From: Alphaproteobacteria bacterium
GTDB taxonomy: Bacteria > Pseudomonadota > Alphaproteobacteria > Sphingomonadales > Sphingomonadaceae
Direction: 5' to 3'
DNA: 6,426 bases
Assembly: GCA_028869975.1 (NCBI GenBank)
Contig: JAGWQR010000324.1
Location: 1-6,426, forward strand
Shown: positions 1 to 5,844 of the stretch, one piece after another
How positions within the stretch are numbered: the stretch's first letter is position 1
Layout of the letters: every line of letters begins with the position of its first letter
Program-made: the position numbers and the translations under genes
The notes under the pieces: generated by a model
The model's input: only the letters and a program-made list of their open reading frames with translations
What the model was told of the DNA's origin: nothing
The model's database searches: none

Positions 1-1478
1 CGGCCAATCCGCTTGAAGATGGCAGCCTTGCCAAATGGCAGCTCATCCATTTCAACATCAGCCAGATGACGCTTGAATCGGTCAAACCGTTCGGCCTTGG
101 CAACAAGGAAGCGCTGCGCTGCAAGAATATGTGGACGCTCGGCCTCGCGCTCTGGCTGTTTGATCGGGATCGTGCGCCGATCATCGACTGGCTCAACGCG
201 AAGTTTGCGAAGAACCAGACACTGGCGGACGCCAATATCGCCGCGCTCAACGCGGGCCATGCCTATGCCGAAACCGCCGAACTTGGCGTGAGCGTACATC
301 AGCGTCATGTTGCTCCGGCGGAAGTCGAGAGCGGCCTCTACCGCACGATCAACGGTGCCGACGCGGTGGCGATGGGGCTGGTGGCTGGCGCGCAACTGGC
401 GGGCCTCAAGATGTTTTTTGGCGGCTATCCGATCACGCCTGCTTCATCGATCCTCCACGCGCTCTCGAAGCTCAAGGAGTTTGGCGTCACCACGTTTCAG
501 GCGGAAGATGAGATCGCGGCCATCGCCTCGGCCATCGGTGCCTCCTATGCCGGGCAACTCGGCGTCACTTCCTCGTCCGGCCCAGGTATCGCGCTCAAGA
601 CCGAAGCCATCGGGCTAGCTGTGATGACCGAGCTGCCGCTCGTCATCATCAATTCGCAGCGCGGCGGGCCATCGACCGGGCTGCCCACCAAAACCGAGCA
701 GTCCGACCTTTACCAAGCCGTCTATGGCCGCAATGGCGACACGCCGCTCCCCGTGATTGCCGCACGCTCGCCCTCGGACGTGTTCGACTGCGCGATTGAG
801 GCGGTGCGGATCGCGGTGCACTATATGACTCCCGTTATGCTGCTCACCGATGGCTATATCGCCAATGCCGCCGAGCCCTGGAAAGTGCCGGATGTTTCGG
901 GCTACAAGCCCTTTCCGGTCGAGTTCCTCGATCAAGCGCCCGAAGGCGGTTTCAAGCCCTATGCGCGTGATGCCAAATTGAAGCGCCCCTGGGTCAAGCC
1001 CGGCACACCCGGCCTCAAGCACCGCATCGGCGGCATCGAGAAGCAGCTTGATACCGGCAACATCGAATACAGCCCCGCCAACCATCAGGCGATGACCGAT
1101 ATCCGCAAGAACAAGGTGCTGGGGGTGGCGGACAGCATTCCCGCGCAGGAGGTGTGTCTGGGCGCGGAAGGCGGCAAGCTGGCGATTGTCGGCTGGGGGA
1201 GCACCTTTGGTCCGATCCATCAGGCGGTGCGGCGCGCGCGGGGCAAAGGGCTGGATGTCAGCCATATTCATCTGCGCCACATCTGGCCGTTCCCCAAAAA
1301 CCTTGGCGCGCTGCTGCACAGCTATGACACGGTGATCGTCCCCGAGATGAACACCGGCCAGCTTAAAACCGTGCTGCGCGACCAGTTCCTCGTCGATGCG
1401 AAGCCGCTCAATAAGGTTTCCGGCCAGCCCTTCCGCATTGCCGAGATCGAAGCGGCGATTGAAAGTGCCCTGAAATGA
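1..1478 (+). CDS. korA: 2-oxoglutarate (2-oxoacid):ferredoxin oxidoreductase, fused gamma-alpha subunit; 5'-truncated
   Basis: This is the large subunit of a thiamine-diphosphate and iron-sulfur enzyme that oxidatively decarboxylates a 2-oxoacid, most likely 2-oxoglutarate, to its acyl-CoA and passes electrons to ferredoxin in the cytoplasm. The reading frame is open from base 3, so the gene enters from the left edge; the ATG at 66 is internal, because the codons before it (…WQLIHFNIS) continue the conserved gamma-domain tail. About 491 residues are visible, against roughly 600-620 in the family, so about 120 are missing. The order is: end of the gamma domain with RCKNMWTLGLALWLF (about 117-165), the alpha pyrimidine-binding domain with YPITPAS (426-446) and the AEDEIA segment holding the glutamate expected to activate the cofactor (501-518), the QRGGPSTGLPTKTEQSDL region cut short here as QRGGPSTGLPTK (657-692), HRIGG (1021-1035), and a transketolase C-terminal-like domain ending with PEMNTGQ (about 1150-1470). 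The stop overlaps the korB start by ATGA. Substrate choice is from family resemblance; 2-oxoglutarate is favoured over pyruvate by the overall KorA style. Confidence 0.93.
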   Translation, partial: ANPLEDGSLAKWQLIHFNISQMTLESVKPFGLGNKEALRCKNMWTLGLALWLFDRDRAPIIDWLNAKFAKNQTLADANIAALNAGHAYAETAELGVSVHQRHVAPAEVESGLYRTINGADAVAMGLVAGAQLAGLKMFFGGYPITPASSILHALSKLKEFGVTTFQAEDEIAAIASAIGASYAGQLGVTSSSGPGIALKTEAIGLAVMTELPLVIINSQRGGPSTGLPTKTEQSDLYQAVYGRNGDTPLPVIAARSPSDVFDCAIEAVRIAVHYMTPVMLLTDGYIANAAEPWKVPDVSGYKPFPVEFLDQAPEGGFKPYARDAKLKRPWVKPGTPGLKHRIGGIEKQLDTGNIEYSPANHQAMTDIRKNKVLGVADSIPAQEVCLGAEGGKLAIVGWGSTFGPIHQAVRRARGKGLDVSHIHLRHIWPFPKNLGALLHSYDTVIVPEMNTGQLKTVLRDQFLVDAKPLNKVSGQPFRIAEIEAAIESALK

Positions 1479-2500
1479 ACGCCATTACCCCCATTACACC
1501 CGCCCCCGCCACCAGCCCCAAGGATTGGGAGACCGATCAGGAAGTCCGCTGGTGCCCCGGCTGCGGCGATTACGCCATCCTGAAGGCCGTGCAGCGCACC
1601 ATGCCCGAGATTGGTGCAACGCCCGAAACCACGGTGTTCGTGAGCGGCATCGGCTGCTCGTCGCGTTTCCCTTATTATATGGAAACCTACGGCTTCCACA
1701 CCATTCATGGCCGCGCGCCGGCGGTGGCGACGGGAGTGAAGCTCGCCAATCCTGAACTGGATGTGTGGATCATCACCGGCGATGGCGATGCGCTGTCCAT
1801 CGGCGGCAACCACACGATGCACCTGCTGCGCCGCAACTTGGATTGCCAGGTGCTGCTGTTCAACAATGAGATTTACGGGCTGACCAAGGGGCAATACTCG
1901 CCGACGAGCCGCGAAGGCACGAAATCGCCGTCCACGCCGTTCGGCTCGATCGATCACCCCGCCAAGCCGTGCGCGTTTGCGCTGGGCTCAGGAGCGCGGT
2001 TCGTCGCGCGCACCTATGATGTCGCCAAGCAGACGGTCGAGGTGCTCAAGGCCGCGCACGCGCACAAAGGTGCGGCGTTTGTCGAAATTTTCCAGAATTG
2101 CATCGTCTATAATGAAGATGTTTTCGCGGAATTTACAGAAAAGAAGAATGCGGCGCACGGCCAGCTTTGGCTCAAACAGGGCGAGCCGATGCTGTTTGCG
2201 GGCGGCACCAAGGGCATCGCGCTGTGCATGGATACGCTGATGCTCAAGGTGGTTGATGTGGCCGATGCGAACTGGCAGGCGGCGGGTGTTATCGTCCATA
2301 ATGTCCGGAACCGGGCGATAGCGCATATGCTCGTTGAAATGCCGTTCGGGGCTTTCCCGATGGCCTTGGGGGTCATTTATGATGATCCGGCCCCAACCTT
2401 TGAAAGCGGTGTTGTGGCGCAAAATGAAGCTGCCGCGCAGGGCAAAACGCCCGATCTCCAAGCGCTGATCGCCAAGGGCCAGACCTGGACGGTGGGGTAG
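1475..2500 (+). CDS. korB: 2-oxoglutarate (2-oxoacid):ferredoxin oxidoreductase, beta subunit
   Basis: This is the thiamine-diphosphate-binding subunit that completes the KorAB enzyme. The protein has 341 residues, full length for the family. Visible motifs are WCPGCGD with Cys27 and Cys30, GIGCSSR with Cys61, and FQNC with Cys209; these are the four positions expected to hold the [4Fe-4S] cluster of the beta subunit. The cofactor motif GDGDALSIGGNH begins at residue 102 and ends in the paired asparagines 130-131, followed by IYGLTKGQ. HGRAPAVATG (78-87) precedes it, as is usual for KorB. The ATG lies inside the korA stop (ATGA) and no strong Shine-Dalgarno sequence precedes it, so translation is probably coupled to korA and the two subunits made in balance. 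The gene ends with TAG, 24 bp from the end of the opposing thiE. No ferredoxin gene is present in the window. Function is secure at family level; the exact 2-oxoacid is inferred. Confidence 0.95.
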   Translation: MNAITPITPAPATSPKDWETDQEVRWCPGCGDYAILKAVQRTMPEIGATPETTVFVSGIGCSSRFPYYMETYGFHTIHGRAPAVATGVKLANPELDVWIITGDGDALSIGGNHTMHLLRRNLDCQVLLFNNEIYGLTKGQYSPTSREGTKSPSTPFGSIDHPAKPCAFALGSGARFVARTYDVAKQTVEVLKAAHAHKGAAFVEIFQNCIVYNEDVFAEFTEKKNAAHGQLWLKQGEPMLFAGGTKGIALCMDTLMLKVVDVADANWQAAGVIVHNVRNRAIAHMLVEMPFGAFPMALGVIYDDPAPTFESGVVAQNEAAAQGKTPDLQALIAKGQTWTVG

Positions 2501-2524
2501 GGCCGGGGGCGCGTAGGGCAGGAG
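2501..2524. other. Convergent junction korB / thiE, no clear terminator
   Basis: This 24-bp, very G-rich (+ strand) gap separates two genes that end tail to tail. I could not draw a convincing stem with a following T-run for either strand. A 7-base direct repeat GTAGGGC occurs at 2497-2503 (including the korB stop) and at 2513-2519. Transcripts probably end inside the opposing gene or by a factor-dependent route; this is inference. Confidence 0.5.
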
Positions 2525-3199
2525 CTATCCCGACATCACCCGCTCGAACGCGCGCACCGCATCCGCCATATCCGGCGCATTCCATATTGCGCTCGACACT
2601 GCCAGATAGTCTGCCCCTGCTGCCACCAGCGGCGCGGCATTGCATGGCATGATCCCGCCAATTGCCACACACGGCGTGCCGAACAATGTCGTCCACCAGC
2701 TCAGGATTGAGGGTTCAGGCCTGTGCTCGCTTGTCTTGGTGGCGGAAGGGTAAAAGCTCCCGAACGCAACATAATCCGCGCCGGCTTCAGCCGCTTCCAT
2801 CGCGAGATGGCGGCTGGCATGGCAGGTGATGCCTATCTGCGCCTCACGGCCGAGCAGCGCACGTGCTTCAGCAACACTGCCGTCGGACTGCCCAAGATGC
2901 ACCCCGTCCGCTCCGATTTTGGCGGCGAGTGCGGCATTGTCGTTGAGGATGAATGCAACATCATGATCGGCGCAAATGCGTTGCAAAGGCTCTGCGAGGC
3001 GCGCAATCTCATCATCGTCAAGCGCTTTGAGCCGGAGCTGGAACGCCGCCACCTCGCCTGAGCCAAGGACCTGTTTGAGACGCTCAGGAGATGATCCGGC
3101 TAAATCCGGTGACGAAACCAGATAAAGTTGACATCGAGGTCGTGTCTCGCGCTGAAATCGGGACGCAAAATCATCCGCGCTCAAATCATCCTCATTCAT
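2525..3199 (-). CDS. thiE: Thiamine-phosphate synthase
   Basis: ThiE joins the hydroxymethylpyrimidine diphosphate and thiazole phosphate halves to form thiamine phosphate, the last condensation of thiamine synthesis, in the cytoplasm. The protein has 224 residues, normal for this TIM-barrel family. Visible motifs in order are CQLYLVS (23-29, first strand), AFQLRLK (52-58, the family's QxRxK substrate-binding segment), ILNDN (84-88), ADGVHLGQSD (97-106), GITCHAS (123-129), ADYVAFGSFYPSATK (141-155) and VAIGGI near residue 178. The HRPEP stretch followed by a Trp pair matches the alphaproteobacterial version as I remember it. About 22 residues precede the barrel, but the chosen ATG is supported by the 4-base ATGA overlap with the rel stop, which implies co-transcription and translational coupling. 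It could be one of two ThiE-like paralogues in the genome; nothing in it looks inactivated. Convergent korAB uses the thiamine diphosphate that this pathway ultimately supplies. Confidence 0.93.
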   Translation of the reverse strand: MNEDDLSADDFASRFQRETRPRCQLYLVSSPDLAGSSPERLKQVLGSGEVAAFQLRLKALDDDEIARLAEPLQRICADHDVAFILNDNAALAAKIGADGVHLGQSDGSVAEARALLGREAQIGITCHASRHLAMEAAEAGADYVAFGSFYPSATKTSEHRPEPSILSWWTTLFGTPCVAIGGIMPCNAAPLVAAGADYLAVSSAIWNAPDMADAVRAFERVMSG

Positions 3200-5283
3200 T
3201 TGCGATCTGCCTGTGAAACAATGTCTGTTGCGCGCAACGCCGCCATAATCTTCGCAAGATGCTGCCGGTCCTTCACCTCAATATCAATTACAAAAGAGTG
3301 AAATTCCATATCCTGATGATCGAGATTAAGGTTCAGGATATTAGCATTATGGCCGCCAAGGATTGTGGCTATCGCCCCAAGCGCTCCCGGCTCGTTGCGG
3401 ACAATGACTTCTATGCGCGCAGGCGCCCCTTCAGAGCCTTCACCCCAGGCAAGATCGATCCAGTCCGCATCCGCACCGCTGGCAAGGCTCGGACAGTCGA
3501 TGGAATGGACCTCAATCGCCTCATCGACACGCCTGACACCTATAATCCGGTCGCCAGGAACCGGCTTGCAGCACTGGCCCAACTGGAAAGCAACACCCGG
3601 CGTCAAGCCCTTGATAGACACCGGCCGACGATTGCGATCCTTGAGCCCGGCCAGAACAACTTCCATGTTGCCGGGCATCAAGGCTTCAAGCACGCTATGA
3701 TCGTCAATTTTTTGCAGAGCGATAGCAACCATGAGATCATCGACATGTGTGAGTTTCAAACGTTGAAGTGCGAGCTCCAGAGCGTTCTTGGAAAGTTTGC
3801 GCGGTAATCTGCGAACAATATCATCATATAGTTTACGACCGAGTATAATCTGCTCGTCTCGCTCCTTATGCCGGACATACCGGCGGATAGCCGCACGTGC
3901 CTTTCCCGTCACCGCGAAATTGAGCCAATAGGGTTGCGGTTGCTGGGCTTTGGATTTCAGGATTTCAACCTGATCTCCATTTTCAAGCAAAGTGCGCAAT
4001 GGAACAACCCGCCCATTAACTTTGGCACCTACAGCCTGATCTCCCAGTGCCGTATGAACGGCATAGGCCAGATCAATCGGCGTTGCCCCCTTTGGAAGCT
4101 GAAACAGTTCACCTTTTGGCGTGAACGTAAATATGCGATCCTGATACATCGCCATGCGGGTGTGTTCGAGGATCTCGTCAGCAGATTCGGCATGTTCGAG
4201 AATTTCGACAAGCTCACGAATCCAGCGCACTTGCTCATCGCCGGCCTTGCTGTCCTGTTTGTAGCTCCAGTGCGCAGCCACGCCATATTCGGCCTGATTA
4301 TGCATCGCCTGACTGCGAATTTGAACCTCGATGCGCACTTTCTCGGAATGAAAGACCGAAGTATGCAATGAGCGATAGCCGTTGCGCTTTGGAGTTGAAA
4401 TATAATCCTTGAAGCGTCCCGGAACGACTGGCCAACGGCGATGAATGAGGCCCAATGCACGGTAACAATCATCGGTTTCGGGAACAATGGCTCGAAAAGC
4501 CATTACATCTGACAGCTGTTGAAAGCTGACATGACGTTCAGCCATTTTACGCCAGATCGAATAGGGATGCTTTTCGCGGCCATAGACGGTGGCCTTTATT
4601 CCAGCGCGACCGAGTAACATGGTAATGCCCGAGCCGATCCGGGCAATCTGATCTCCTTCATGATGCAATTCGGCCAGCCGCGCGGTAATCGACGCATACG
4701 CCTCCGGCTCCAGCTCAGCAAACGCCAGTGTCTGCATTTCATTCATGAAATTATACATGCCGATTCGTTCAGCGAGCGGCGCATAAATATCCAGCGTCTC
4801 GCGAGCGATTCGGCCACGTTTTGCGGCATCAGGGATAAAATGCAACGTCCGCATATTGTGCAGCCGGTCGGCAAGTTTGACCAGCAGGACACGCACATCA
4901 TCAGAGGTTGCCAGCAGGAATTTGCGCAAATTTTCTGCAGCACGCTCATTTTCACTCATTGCTTCGATTTTAGATAATTTTGTGACGCCATCGACCAGTC
5001 GCGCCACATTTTCGCCGAAATTATGCACAATTTCAGCGTGCGATGTTACCGTATCCTCAAGCGTATCATGAAGGATTCCCGTCACGATGGTTTCATCGTC
5101 GAGTTTGAGTGCAGTCAGTATTCCCGCAACTTCTATAGGATGGCTGTAATAGGGATCACCGCTCGCGCGCTTTTGCGCGCCATGTCTTTGAACAGAAAAA
5201 ACATACGCGCGATTGATCAGTGCTTCATTTGAAGCCGGATTATATTCTTTAACCTGTTCAACCAGTTCATATTGTCTCAGCAC
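3196..5283 (-). CDS. rel: Bifunctional (p)ppGpp synthetase/hydrolase, long RelA/SpoT homologue (Rel)
   Basis: This 695-residue cytoplasmic enzyme makes the alarmone (p)ppGpp from ATP and GDP/GTP and also hydrolyses it, setting the stringent response. The hydrolase HD domain is intact: His48, His72-Asp73 in GILHDTLEDT, and Asp139 in LADRLHNMR. The synthetase domain is also intact: GREKHPYSIWRKM (235-247), Asp259 in LSDVMAFR, RFKD (290-293), NGYRSLHT (301-308) and IEVQIR with Glu319. RFKD is the signature of bifunctional enzymes, in contrast to the acidic motif of synthetase-only RelA. A TGS domain follows (about 383-442, RIFTFTPKG, AYAVHTALGD), then a cysteine-containing zinc-finger-like domain (GQCCKPVPGD … HSIDCPSLA) and a C-terminal ACT domain (about 620-695). 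The start is GTG followed by CTG, reading M-LRQYELVE as in relatives; an in-frame TAA two codons upstream rules out a longer protein. No strong Shine-Dalgarno sequence is seen. rpoZ lies 65 bp upstream and thiE overlaps the stop. Confidence 0.96.
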   Translation of the reverse strand: MLRQYELVEQVKEYNPASNEALINRAYVFSVQRHGAQKRASGDPYYSHPIEVAGILTALKLDDETIVTGILHDTLEDTVTSHAEIVHNFGENVARLVDGVTKLSKIEAMSENERAAENLRKFLLATSDDVRVLLVKLADRLHNMRTLHFIPDAAKRGRIARETLDIYAPLAERIGMYNFMNEMQTLAFAELEPEAYASITARLAELHHEGDQIARIGSGITMLLGRAGIKATVYGREKHPYSIWRKMAERHVSFQQLSDVMAFRAIVPETDDCYRALGLIHRRWPVVPGRFKDYISTPKRNGYRSLHTSVFHSEKVRIEVQIRSQAMHNQAEYGVAAHWSYKQDSKAGDEQVRWIRELVEILEHAESADEILEHTRMAMYQDRIFTFTPKGELFQLPKGATPIDLAYAVHTALGDQAVGAKVNGRVVPLRTLLENGDQVEILKSKAQQPQPYWLNFAVTGKARAAIRRYVRHKERDEQIILGRKLYDDIVRRLPRKLSKNALELALQRLKLTHVDDLMVAIALQKIDDHSVLEALMPGNMEVVLAGLKDRNRRPVSIKGLTPGVAFQLGQCCKPVPGDRIIGVRRVDEAIEVHSIDCPSLASGADADWIDLAWGEGSEGAPARIEVIVRNEPGALGAIATILGGHNANILNLNLDHQDMEFHSFVIDIEVKDRQHLAKIMAALRATDIVSQADRK
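5165..5180 (-). other. GC hairpin within the early rel coding sequence
   Basis: The coding strand reads GCGCGC-AAAA-GCGCGC, a perfect 6-bp stem with a four-base loop, over the codons for A-Q-K-R-A at about residues 36-40 of Rel. In mRNA it would be a stable stem-loop about 100 nt after the start codon. The protein segment is itself conserved in the family, so the repeat may be a by-product of codon choice. Confidence 0.4.
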
Positions 5284-5322
5284 AGCTTATAGTGGGGTAA
5301 ATTCAAAGCCTAAAGCAAGCGC

Positions 5323-5345
5323 TATTCTAACCGATGCGCAGAATA
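5323..5345. repeat. Short inverted repeat TATTCT-N11-AGAATA in the rpoZ-rel gap
   Basis: A perfect 6-bp dyad with an 11-base centre sits over the candidate -10 box of rel. The arms are A/T-rich and short, so chance is a real possibility. There is no T-run after it, so it is not a convincing terminator for rpoZ. Confidence 0.35.
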
Positions 5346-5352
5346 ATTTCAG
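5324..5352 (-). promoter_or_regulatory. Possible promoter for rel between rpoZ and rel
   Basis: On the - strand CTGAAA (5352-5347, 4 of 6 to TTGACA) is followed after exactly 17 bases by TAGAAT (5329-5324, 5 of 6 to TATAAT). Transcription would begin about 5317, some 30 nt before the rel GTG. The -35 box overlaps the last codon and stop of rpoZ. The spacing is good but the match is modest, so this is a candidate only; rel may instead simply be read through from rpoZ. Confidence 0.3.
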
Positions 5353-5693
5353 CCGTCATAGTCAGCGCCCAAATTCTGGTTACGAGGCGGTGCGGCTGCG
5401 GTCAGGCGTAGTGCCTCCGCCGACTGACTGAGCGAGCCCAATTCATCCGCTACATCATCATCATCGAGCCGGATTCGCTGCAATGTCGTTACCGTTTGAT
5501 CGAGTAATTGCGTCGGGCTCACAGTTTCGTCCGCAATCTCCCGCAGAGCAACTACCGGATTTTTGTCGTGATCCCGATTAATCGTAAGGTCGGAACCGCC
5601 GGAAATCTGCCTTGCCCGCTGAGCCGCCGCAAGCACAAGGTCAAACCGGTTCGATACTTTATCGATGCAATCTTCAACGGTAACGCGCGCCAT
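5349..5693 (-). CDS. rpoZ: DNA-directed RNA polymerase omega subunit
   Basis: Omega is the small subunit that binds the beta-prime C-terminus and helps assemble RNA polymerase. The 114-residue protein opens with MARVTVEDC, then NRFDLVLAAAQRARQI (15-30) and NPVVALREIADETV (45-58), the three conserved blocks of the family. In E. coli the omega N-terminus (residues just after Met1) helps form ppGpp binding site 1 with beta-prime; the same residues are kept here. The C-terminal part is variable, with an acidic DDDD run at 77-80 and a Pro/Asn-rich tail after 100. The ATG is preceded at 7 bases by GGAG, which fixes the start. rpoZ directly upstream of the alarmone gene is a widespread arrangement, as in E. 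coli rpoZ-spoT. Confidence 0.97.
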   Translation of the reverse strand: MARVTVEDCIDKVSNRFDLVLAAAQRARQISGGSDLTINRDHDKNPVVALREIADETVSPTQLLDQTVTTLQRIRLDDDDVADELGSLSQSAEALRLTAAAPPRNQNLGADYDG

Positions 5694-5700
5694 TTCAGGG

Positions 5701-5704
5701 CTCC
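5701..5704 (-). promoter_or_regulatory. Ribosome binding site of rpoZ
   Basis: GGAG on the - strand lies 7 bases before the rpoZ ATG. It is the clearest Shine-Dalgarno sequence in the window; korB, rel and thiE all lack one of this quality. Confidence 0.7.
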
Positions 5705-5730
5705 AAAGCTAAATCTGTCGGGGAGCGAGG

Positions 5731-5759
5731 CGTTTAGACCAGCTTGCGTGAATGGTCAA
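5731..5759 (-). promoter_or_regulatory. Candidate promoter for rpoZ (and the rpoZ-rel-thiE unit)
   Basis: On the - strand TTGACC (5759-5754, 5 of 6 to the sigma-70 -35 consensus) is followed after 17 bases by TAAACG (5736-5731). The -10 match is weak (3 of 6), but alphaproteobacterial housekeeping promoters often keep a strong TTGAC box and a degenerate -10. Initiation near 5724 would give a leader of about 30 nt carrying the GGAG site. The -35 box overlaps the left arm (as read on the - strand) of a perfect inverted repeat. Confidence 0.4.
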
Positions 5760-5764
5760 GCTGG
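5739..5764. repeat. Perfect 8-bp inverted repeat, possible operator, upstream of rpoZ
   Basis: CCAGCTTG and CAAGCTGG face each other across a 10-base centre. The repeat occupies the -35 and spacer of the candidate rpoZ promoter. As RNA it could form a hairpin after lptG, but no T-run follows on the - strand, so a factor-independent terminator is less likely than an operator or a chance dyad. Confidence 0.5.
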
Positions 5765-5779
5765 GAGATTGTAAGAGAC

Positions 5780-5792
5780 GAAACAGTGTTTC
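5780..5792. repeat. Perfect 13-base palindrome GAAACAGTGTTTC in the lptG-rpoZ gap
   Basis: Two 6-base arms, GAAACA and TGTTTC, flank a single central base. The one-base centre suits binding of a dimeric protein better than an RNA hairpin. It lies about 15 bases upstream of the larger inverted repeat and about 20 bases upstream of the candidate rpoZ -35 box. I do not recognise it as the site of a known regulator. Confidence 0.45.
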
Positions 5793-5844
5793 TATCTGCG
5801 ATCGGTTCATCAAGCAACCTATGGCCCGATGCTTAAATGCACAT

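Noticed and set aside
66..1478. korA as a complete gene starting at the ATG at 66
   Set aside because: The frame is open to the left edge, the upstream codons read as gamma-domain sequence, and the result would lack most of the gamma domain found in the family.
615..1957. Long - strand open frames (615-1319 and 1322-1957) opposite korA and korB
   Set aside because: They lie antisense to genes with unmistakable conserved motifs; their Arg/His-rich translations are typical of the opposite strand of GC-rich coding DNA, and no family is recognisable.
2497..2530. Terminator or bidirectional hairpin between korB and thiE
   Set aside because: Only three-base pairings such as GGG/CCC could be drawn; no stem of useful length and no T-run on either strand.
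3259..4371. + strand open frames (3259-3807 and 3868-4371) opposite rel
   Set aside because: They are antisense to continuous Rel domains, show no recognisable motif and no good ribosome binding site, and are best explained as shadows.
5739..5764. Factor-independent terminator of lptG at the 8-bp inverted repeat
   Set aside because: The stem is only 8 bp with a 10-base loop and is followed on the - strand by TCTAAACG and not by a T-run; it also overlaps a promoter candidate.
5694..5844. Small gene in the lptG-rpoZ gap
   Set aside because: The ATG immediately after the lptG stop meets TAA after two more codons, and no other - strand frame of useful length fits before rpoZ.
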